This document shows, one piece after another, positions 6,138-10,480 of a stretch of DNA of 10,480 nt (position 1 is the stretch's first letter; each line of letters begins with the position of its first letter). Source of the DNA: JBECKQ01 sp040235375. GTDB taxonomy: Bacteria; Planctomycetota; Phycisphaerae; UBA1845. Location of the stretch: assembly GCA_040235375.1 (NCBI GenBank), contig JBECKQ010000247.1, forward strand, positions 1 to 10,480. Direction: 5' to 3'. The translations under genes and the position numbers were made by a program. The notes beneath the pieces were generated by a model. The model saw only the letters and a list, made by a program, of their open reading frames with translations. It ran no database searches and was not told where the DNA came from.

Positions 6138-6944
6138 GTGGGCTTGAGATACCTCGGCGGAAGGTCCTGGGCGGACATCACCCGCGAGGAGCGTTTCTTC
6201 TGCGCGCACCTCTTCACGCTGATCCGTCAGCGCGGCGTCGTCGCGTTCGTGAAACATCTGAACGACCGGCACAAGGCAGAATCGGATCTGGCGGCGGAAT
6301 GGGAGATCGCCTACGAGGCGTGTTTCTATCGAGACCTCTGGCAGCACCGCGGCAGAAAAGGCGTGCTGTTCTCGCCCAAGCGGACATTCGATCTATGCCT
6401 GCTGTCGGACGACGCAATCGTGATCATCGAGGCTAAAGCACACCAGGAGTTCGACGAGCAGCAACTTGCCGTCTTCGAGCGGGACAAGGAGCGGTTGAAA
6501 ACGGAGACCGGCGTGGGCCGGGTGCTGCTCGCCGCGCTGGCCAGCAGTCGCTACATGCCGCCCGACCGGGTGCGGGCGTTCTTCAACGGCCCGTACCTGA
6601 CGTGGTGGGAAATGGCCGAACTGTATGATGACGATCCGATTCTGAAACGCGCCGACGCTATCTACGAGCCTGCACCCGGATGGCAGATCGGCAAGAACAA
6701 CACCGACGGTTACATGACCGGAGCCGAATTGCTGGAAGCCGCCGGACGCGGCGAGGTTTTCTTCGTCGGCCGTGACGGCGGCCTGATGGGCCCGGCGCTG
6801 ACAGAGGACATCGCGTCGCTGCGGTGGCGACAGCAGAAGTACGAAACCAACCGTCAGGCGGTCGAGCCGCCCAACAGGAACTGGTTCACGTTGTCGGACT
6901 TCGCCCGCCTGGTCCAGAGTGCGCTCGGGGAAGCACAGTCTTAG
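6138..6944 (+). CDS. PD-(D/E)XK nuclease superfamily-like protein
   Basis: 268 residues from a GTG at 6138, with AGGAG 6 bases upstream (6127-6131). The central segment has the PD-(D/E)XK fold signature: an upstream acidic helix (WEIAYEACFYRDL, 55-67), FD at 84-85 at the start of a strand (RTFDLCLL), then IVIIEAKAH at 94-102 giving Glu98-x-Lys100, then a helix with QQ at 108-109 and DKERL. The spacing D85-x12-E98-x-K100 fits the family active site. The C-terminal ~100 residues (W156 WEMAELYDDDPILKRAD..., later GYMTGAELLEAAGRGEVFFVGRDGG) look like an accessory domain I do not recognise. Such proteins may be restriction or DNA-processing nucleases, or catalytically inactive relatives. There is no obvious partner gene nearby. 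Its stop is 2 bases from the convergent stop of the next gene. Confidence 0.7.
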   Translation: MGLRYLGGRSWADITREERFFCAHLFTLIRQRGVVAFVKHLNDRHKAESDLAAEWEIAYEACFYRDLWQHRGRKGVLFSPKRTFDLCLLSDDAIVIIEAKAHQEFDEQQLAVFERDKERLKTETGVGRVLLAALASSRYMPPDRVRAFFNGPYLTWWEMAELYDDDPILKRADAIYEPAPGWQIGKNNTDGYMTGAELLEAAGRGEVFFVGRDGGLMGPALTEDIASLRWRQQKYETNRQAVEPPNRNWFTLSDFARLVQSALGEAQS

Positions 6945-6946
6945 GC

Positions 6947-7894
6947 TTACTGGTCCTTCGCCTGCTCGACCTTCTCATCGAGGATGCGCAGCTCCAGGTC
7001 GGCAAGCTCCACGCGGCCCTGGGCCGTGCGCAATTCGGCGTTTGCCGCGCTGAGGTCCGACGTGGGCGCCAGGCCACTTTCCACCATCTCCGCAATCCTC
7101 TTCTGCCGGACGCCGACATCCTGAAGCTGACGGGCCGCGGCCTCCCGCTGAGCGACCGCCGCCTCACGCATACCCTGCAACTCCACCTCCGCGGCCGACA
7201 GTTTGCCCTCCAGGAACGATGCGCGAAGCGCGATTCGCTCATTCAGCGCGGAAAGCTCCGCCGCGGCGCCGGCGACGCCGCTTTGCGCCGCTCTCAGTTC
7301 TTCCTTCGGCACGATGCCGGCATCGTTGAGTTTCTTGCTACGCTTAAGCTGTTCATTTGCCAGCGCAAGCCGTTGCTCCAAGGGCTGCCGACGCGCGACC
7401 ATCCGTTCGGTCACGAAATCGCGTCCGTGGACGCGCGGAGCGGAGAGGGCGTCGTTCGGCGGCTGGCCGGTTTGCTGCGTTTCCGCGAGCCGGAGTTCGT
7501 GGATCGTGACCTCCGATTGCGTCTGCACAACAGCCGCTTGTGCCGCCAGCAGTTCACTTTGGGGTGCTACACCTTGCTTGACCATGTCAGCGGTACTGGC
7601 CAATTGCTGCGACGCCGGCTCCAGGCGCGCTCGGGCGATATCCAGGAGCACCTCGGCGCGGGCGACGTACAACGCTGCGGCCTGCTCGTCGATACGATGG
7701 ATGGCTGCGTACGTACCCGCCCCACCGACGAACATGGACACGACGACCAACGCCAGCGCCGCCCCCCACCGGCCCCGCGCCAGCCGCATGAACCGCGACT
7801 CGCCGTTCAAGCCCGTCGGTCGGCGCATGGCCGTCCCGATCTCCCATTCGAGCCGGCTCACGAACTCCGCCGCAGGAACGTGTTCATCGTTCAT
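6947..7894 (-). CDS. Single-pass membrane coiled-coil protein with three OEP/TolC-like repeats; probable partner of the upstream ECF sigma factor
   Basis: 315 residues from the ATG at 7894, chosen because GGAGAG lies upstream at usual spacing; the frame opens 16 codons earlier, inside the inserted inverted-repeat element. The N-terminal ~43 residues are cytoplasmic-looking (MNDEHVPAAEFVSRLEWEIG), followed by one membrane segment at about 44-64 (GAALALVVVSMFVGGAGTYAA), then a long Ala/Glu/Gln-rich helical region outside. This region has three related units about 82 residues apart: KQGVAPQSELLAAQAAV (106-122), DAGIVPKEELRAAQSGV (191-207) and ESGLAPTSDLSAANAEL (272-288). They resemble the helical hairpins of outer-membrane efflux proteins. 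A cytoplasmic N-terminus, one helix and placement right after an ECF sigma gene are the layout of an anti-sigma factor, but no anti-sigma domain motif (such as HxxxCxxC) is present, so that role is inference. Confidence 0.72.
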   Translation of the reverse strand: MNDEHVPAAEFVSRLEWEIGTAMRRPTGLNGESRFMRLARGRWGAALALVVVSMFVGGAGTYAAIHRIDEQAAALYVARAEVLLDIARARLEPASQQLASTADMVKQGVAPQSELLAAQAAVVQTQSEVTIHELRLAETQQTGQPPNDALSAPRVHGRDFVTERMVARRQPLEQRLALANEQLKRSKKLNDAGIVPKEELRAAQSGVAGAAAELSALNERIALRASFLEGKLSAAEVELQGMREAAVAQREAAARQLQDVGVRQKRIAEMVESGLAPTSDLSAANAELRTAQGRVELADLELRILDEKVEQAKDQ

Positions 7895-8011
7895 GGCGTC
7901 TCTCCGGGGGGAAAAGGGGGTCAGGCTTACTTTTGTCGCCACCCCATCTCGTCAGTAAGTAAGCCTGACCCCCTTTTCGCAGGAACGTGCTCGTTTTCAT
8001 GGCGTTTCTCC
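7871..8011. repeat. Perfect 20-bp inverted-repeat (REP/RAYT-like) insertion flanked by duplicated gene-start region
   Basis: The arms at 7912-7931 and 7958-7977 are exact reverse complements (core GGGGGTCAGGCTTACT) around a 26-base loop. Flanking them are two similar copies of the downstream gene's start: 7871-7905 and 7978-8011, both containing GCAGGAACGTG...TCATGGCGT.TCTCC, i.e. ribosome site, ATG and first codons on the minus strand. The arm core recurs at 8750-8761. Palindromes with GGGGTCAGGC cores are, as I recall, typical of REP elements mobilised by REP-associated tyrosine transposases. Confidence 0.75.
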
Positions 8012-8524
8012 ATCACGCGGCAGCATCGGCCGCAAGCGATCTCTCAACGCCTGGCGTGCCCGCCGGAGCCGGCCCTCGGCCGCCCGCCCCGACACGCCCA
8101 GCTCGGCCGCAATCGTTCGCATCGACTGGCCCTCGATGTAGAACGCCTCGAGCAGGCGGCGTTTCCGGCGTCCCACGCGAGCCAGGCCCCAATACACCAG
8201 GGCGGCGGCATCGGGACCATCCACCGGCGCCGATGCGAGCACGTTGGCCAGGCGCGAAGCGTCCAGCGACCTCGGCGTCTTGCGGCGATAGTGCGACAGT
8301 AGCAGGTTACGCGCCACGGTTTGCAGCCAGGCCAGCGCGTTCTCCGGCCGGCGCCCGTTGCGCCACACGGCCACGGCCCGCAGATAGGTCTCCTGCGTGA
8401 TGTCCTCCGCCAACTGCTGCGATCCGCCGGCCCGTCGAGAGACGAATCGGTACAAGGGGTGAATCGTCTCCCGATACGTCTGGATGATGTGGGCGGAAAG
8501 CTCTTCGCCATCAGATGACCGCAT
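7997..8524 (-). CDS. RNA polymerase sigma factor, ECF subfamily (sigma-70 family)
   Basis: 175 residues from the ATG at 8524, preferred because GGAGG lies 8 bases upstream; an earlier in-frame ATG at 8572 has no ribosome site and its 16 extra residues look non-native. Sigma region 2 spans about 10-85: IHPLYRFVSRRAGG, AEDITQETYLRAV (39-51, region 2.2) and ALAWLQTVARNLLLSHYRR (63-81, regions 2.3-2.4, binding the -10 element). Region 4 spans about 113-168, with RRLLEAFYIEGQSMRTIAAELGVSGRAAEGRLRRAR forming the helix-turn-helix for the -35 element. It would direct RNA polymerase to a small regulon. Its TGA stop (7999-7997) overlaps an ATG (8000-7998) that is the duplicated start of the downstream gene, evidence of former translational coupling. 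Confidence 0.92.
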   Translation of the reverse strand: MRSSDGEELSAHIIQTYRETIHPLYRFVSRRAGGSQQLAEDITQETYLRAVAVWRNGRRPENALAWLQTVARNLLLSHYRRKTPRSLDASRLANVLASAPVDGPDAAALVYWGLARVGRRKRRLLEAFYIEGQSMRTIAAELGVSGRAAEGRLRRARQALRDRLRPMLPRDGETP

Positions 8525-8639
8525 CCGCCCAGCCTCCGGTTCCACCAACGAACCGCCGCCAACACCCGTCATCTACATCGACGCCCGACCGGCAGAAAAC
8601 CCACGGCGAAAATCCGCCGGCAGACCAAGGACTCACAAC

Positions 8640-8708
8640 GACAGGCCCGCGCCGACTGAACAGGTAATACGCGGTCTCGCCGGGCTTGATCCACAGGCGA
8701 CTCGGCAT
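8640..8708 (-). pseudogene. Remnant resembling the N-terminus of a REP-associated/IS200-like (Y1) transposase
   Basis: The minus strand from the ATG at 8708 reads MPSRLWIKPGETAYYLFSRRG, which matches the usual opening of these transposases (M-(A/P)-R-x-x-R-x-x-x-PG-x-x-YH-x-x-x-RG). Homology appears to end there; the following residues (VVVSPWSAGG...) do not continue the family, and the HUH and catalytic Tyr motifs are absent. About 42 bases upstream, GCCTGACCCCCT (8750-8761) matches the arm of the inverted repeat at 7958-7977. The rest of the 342-base gap 8573-8914 holds no gene I can support. Confidence 0.4.
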
Positions 8709-8914
8709 TCCAATCGCGCGTTGCCCGACCCACTGCAATCACTGCGTGGGCCTGACCCCCTCCTCCGATTTCGCCGGCCTGCTGCGCATCTATGGTCCTG
8801 CGACACTAATCTGCGAAATACCGTCGTCTGCCCATGCTCGCTGTCGTGCCCTGTCACCGCGCGCGTGCGGAAAAACGGTTCGTCAGATGGGCACTGAATT
8901 GCAGAAGAATAAGC

Positions 8915-9295
8915 CTAAAGACGCGCAATAAACCTCTGCCCGACCACGGGAATCCAACCGTACGGATAGAAGACAACCCTGGATCGTTCCGCGCCCAAGT
9001 AGGTCTTCAATAGCCACTGCTCTGCAACGAGGGCGATAAAAACTCCACCAAGCAGCACCGTCACATACGCGACTCCCGTTGCCATGAGGATCGTTGCCAA
9101 CCCGATAATTCGAAGGACAAACCCGAGATCGTCAGTGTGCCCCGCTACGTCACTCGAGAACAGGGTACTGATGGAAGACGTCCATACGGAGCACGTCAGG
9201 AACACGGCCCCACAGCCTCCTAGAGCGAAGAACGTCAGGCCATTTGCGGCAGCTAGTGCATTCCGCACAGGGATAGCAACCTTGTCATCCGCCAT
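8915..9295 (-). CDS. Small integral membrane protein, hypothetical
   Basis: 126 residues from the ATG at 9295. This start has AAAGGAGG 11 bases upstream; a longer frame from 9334 would place the ribosome site inside the coding sequence. Hydrophobic segments lie at about 17-37 (NGLTFFALGGCGAVFLTCSVW) and, in a long run, at about 56-95 (DDLGFVLRIIGLATILMATGVAYVTVLLGGVFIALVAEQWLL), probably three membrane helices. The C-terminal ~30 residues (TYLGAERSRVVFYPYGWIPVVGQRFIARL) are amphipathic. I do not recognise the family. The start overlaps the stop of the upstream minus-strand gene by 11 bases, so translation of the two may be coupled. Confidence 0.65.
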   Translation of the reverse strand: MADDKVAIPVRNALAAANGLTFFALGGCGAVFLTCSVWTSSISTLFSSDVAGHTDDLGFVLRIIGLATILMATGVAYVTVLLGGVFIALVAEQWLLKTYLGAERSRVVFYPYGWIPVVGQRFIARL

Positions 9296-9680
9296 TTCGG
9301 ACGAATCCTCCTTTCCCTTCCTTACGCGTCCCATCGCGTAGGTTCGTAGGACAAGGAATACGCGTGGCGAAGAAGGGGCTTAGGCCTACCTCCTCTTGCC
9401 ACGGTTTGGTTCTATCGGTCGCCGGCTGCAAGACGTGGCTGTCGAGTTTCCCCGCGTCGATGACCTCGATCATCCACTTGGCTCGCTCCCCAGTACGGAT
9501 AGGGTAATACCTCTTGTCGTGAAGGCAGGCATCCAGGATCAGGTCTTCCATTCCCGCCGCGCCGAACTGGTGAACGTGCATCAGGGCTCGCCCCAGCCCC
9601 TTCTGAAGGCCGTTCTCGAATTGCTGTCGATCCAACGGCAAGCGGAACGGAGCGATGTTGGCAGGCATGTAGGAGCTCAT
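9285..9680 (-). CDS. Hypothetical protein, possibly truncated
   Basis: 131 residues from an ATG at 9680 (a second ATG is 4 codons in; neither has a strong ribosome site). The first ~85 residues look like genuine protein: DRQQFENGLQKGLGRALMHVHQFGAAGMEDLILDACLHDKRYYPIRTGERAKWMIEVIDAG. The DACLHD...Y.....G.RA.W pattern recalls the N-terminal part of larger helical-repeat hypothetical proteins I have seen, which continue for hundreds of residues. From about residue 86 (QPATDRTKPWQEEVGLSPFFATRIPCP...) the sequence loses that character and runs into the ribosome site and start of the downstream gene. So this may be a 5' fragment of a longer gene cut by deletion, or a complete short gene. The assignment is weak beyond the coding call. 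Confidence 0.5.
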   Translation of the reverse strand: MSSYMPANIAPFRLPLDRQQFENGLQKGLGRALMHVHQFGAAGMEDLILDACLHDKRYYPIRTGERAKWMIEVIDAGKLDSHVLQPATDRTKPWQEEVGLSPFFATRIPCPTNLRDGTRKEGKGGFVRNGG

Positions 9681-9888
9681 ATCACCGGGTAAGACCTGTT
9701 GGGCGTCCGCGAAAGCACCCCTGAGTTCTCGGGAGCGAATCCGCAGATATTACGTCGTCGACCGCCACAGAACGAACTCTGTCGCGATGGCGCAGAAAGA
9801 CTACACTTTTCGCTCAGGCTTTGCACGCCGGCGGCGGACCGATCGCTGGACACCGCCGGTATGCTGCAAAAACCGTGGAGACCGATCG

Positions 9889-10480
9889 GTGGCAAATCAC
9901 ACACTGGAAAACAAACGTGTCGCGGTCATCGGGTTCGGATCGCAGGGGCGGGCCCAGGCGCTCAACCTTCGAGACAGCGGGACTGACGTCATTGTCGGCC
10001 TGCGTCCGGACAGCACGTCGCGAGCGGATGCCCAGGCAACCGGACTGGCAGTCGCGGACATACCGGACGCGGTGGCTGCGGCGGATGTCGTCATGTCGCT
10101 GATCTCCGACGACCGCCAGCGCGACGTGATCGCCGACTCGATCGCCGGCCACCTCAAGCCGGGGGCGTATCTCGGCTTTGGGCACGGGTACGCTGTACGC
10201 TTCGGTGACATAAGCGTGCCGGGCGGCGTGGGCATCTTTCTGGCCGCCCCACGCGGGCCCGGACGACTGATCCGCCGGCAGTACCAGCAACGGCAGGGAT
10301 TCGTCTGCTCGATCGCGGCCGGACAGGACCCGTCGGGTGACACGTTGCAAACGGCCCGGGCGTATGCCCTCGCCATCGGTGCGGCGCCCACCGCCATCTT
10401 CGAGACCACGTTTCAGCAGGAGTGCGAGGCCGACCTGTTCGGCGAGCAGGCGGTGCTGTGCGGCGGCCTCGTCGAACTGA
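9889..10480 (+). CDS. ilvC: Ketol-acid reductoisomerase-like protein, divergent (partial, runs off right edge)
   Basis: 197 residues visible from a GTG at 9889, which has GGAG 8 bases upstream; an in-frame ATG at 9787 would add 34 mostly Arg-rich residues without family resemblance. KARI converts acetolactate and acetohydroxybutyrate to the dihydroxy acids of valine and isoleucine synthesis, using NAD(P)H and Mg2+. Seen here: Rossmann motif GFGSQG (15-20) with ALNLRDSG and VIVGLRPDS, HGYAVRF with His99 (family HGF), APRGPGRLIRRQY (120-132), then QDPSGD, ETTF and EADLFGEQAVLCGG with metal ligands Asp182 and Glu186. The family's active-site Lys in APKGPG is Arg122 here, and HGF is HGY, so it is divergent in conserved places. 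It may be a paralog with altered activity rather than the main IlvC. Confidence 0.82.
   Translation, partial: MANHTLENKRVAVIGFGSQGRAQALNLRDSGTDVIVGLRPDSTSRADAQATGLAVADIPDAVAAADVVMSLISDDRQRDVIADSIAGHLKPGAYLGFGHGYAVRFGDISVPGGVGIFLAAPRGPGRLIRRQYQQRQGFVCSIAAGQDPSGDTLQTARAYALAIGAAPTAIFETTFQQECEADLFGEQAVLCGGLVEL

Noticed and set aside
6824..8302. Plus-strand open frame of 492 codons opposite the sigma/partner genes
   Set aside because: Shadow of two well-supported minus-strand genes; its product is Arg/Leu/His-rich with no recognisable domain.

Overview
The window looks like a stretch of a GC-rich bacterial chromosome, most likely a planctomycete (possibly the Phycisphaerae side). The grounds are the PEP-CTERM-type exported protein, the ECF sigma factor paired with a membrane-anchored coiled-coil partner, and the general look of the lipoproteins and small orphan genes. 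No ribosomal marker is present, so the assignment is an inference. Genes sit on both strands in short units of one or two, with many repeats and gene remnants between them.

Left part (1-3844): on the minus strand a type I restriction-modification M subunit (hsdM) is followed 11 bases later by a zinc-ribbon RDD membrane protein that runs off the left edge. No S or R subunit is visible. Two probable lipoproteins follow on the plus strand. The first has a long Pro/Thr/Ser linker and a C-terminal domain of NSFG/YGSTF-type repeats. The second is small and hypothetical.

Middle (3886-5159): a PEP-CTERM secreted protein on the minus strand lies between two direct copies of a ~165-base GC-rich repeat. 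Each copy, read on the minus strand, ends in a hairpin plus T-run (intrinsic terminator). Hairpins in the two copies keep their pairing through compensating base changes, and one altered pair is tolerated only on the minus strand. This is the best candidate here for an undescribed element: a repeated, transcribed, structured 3' RNA or terminator module.

Middle right (5475-6944): a small four-cysteine protein (CxxC...CPLYPYR) is preceded on the minus strand by an ORF tail without a start codon, reading PPRGLEPLG...AWPTLPAAIRAAMMAMV. The DNA under PPRGLEP is a tRNA T-arm-like palindrome next to a strong bidirectional terminator. This resembles the scar or attachment end of an integrated element. 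On the other side, on the plus strand, is a PD-(D/E)XK nuclease-like protein.

Right part (6947-10480): an ECF sigma factor gene and a downstream membrane-anchored coiled-coil protein form a unit, interrupted by a perfect 20-bp inverted repeat with the gene-start region duplicated around it. A remnant resembling the N-terminus of a REP-associated/IS200-like transposase, with a matching half-palindrome, lies just upstream of the sigma gene. Then come two overlapping minus-strand genes: a small membrane protein, and an upstream short protein that looks truncated. Finally a divergent ketol-acid reductoisomerase (ilvC-like) gene runs off the right edge, with Arg where the family has its active-site Lys.
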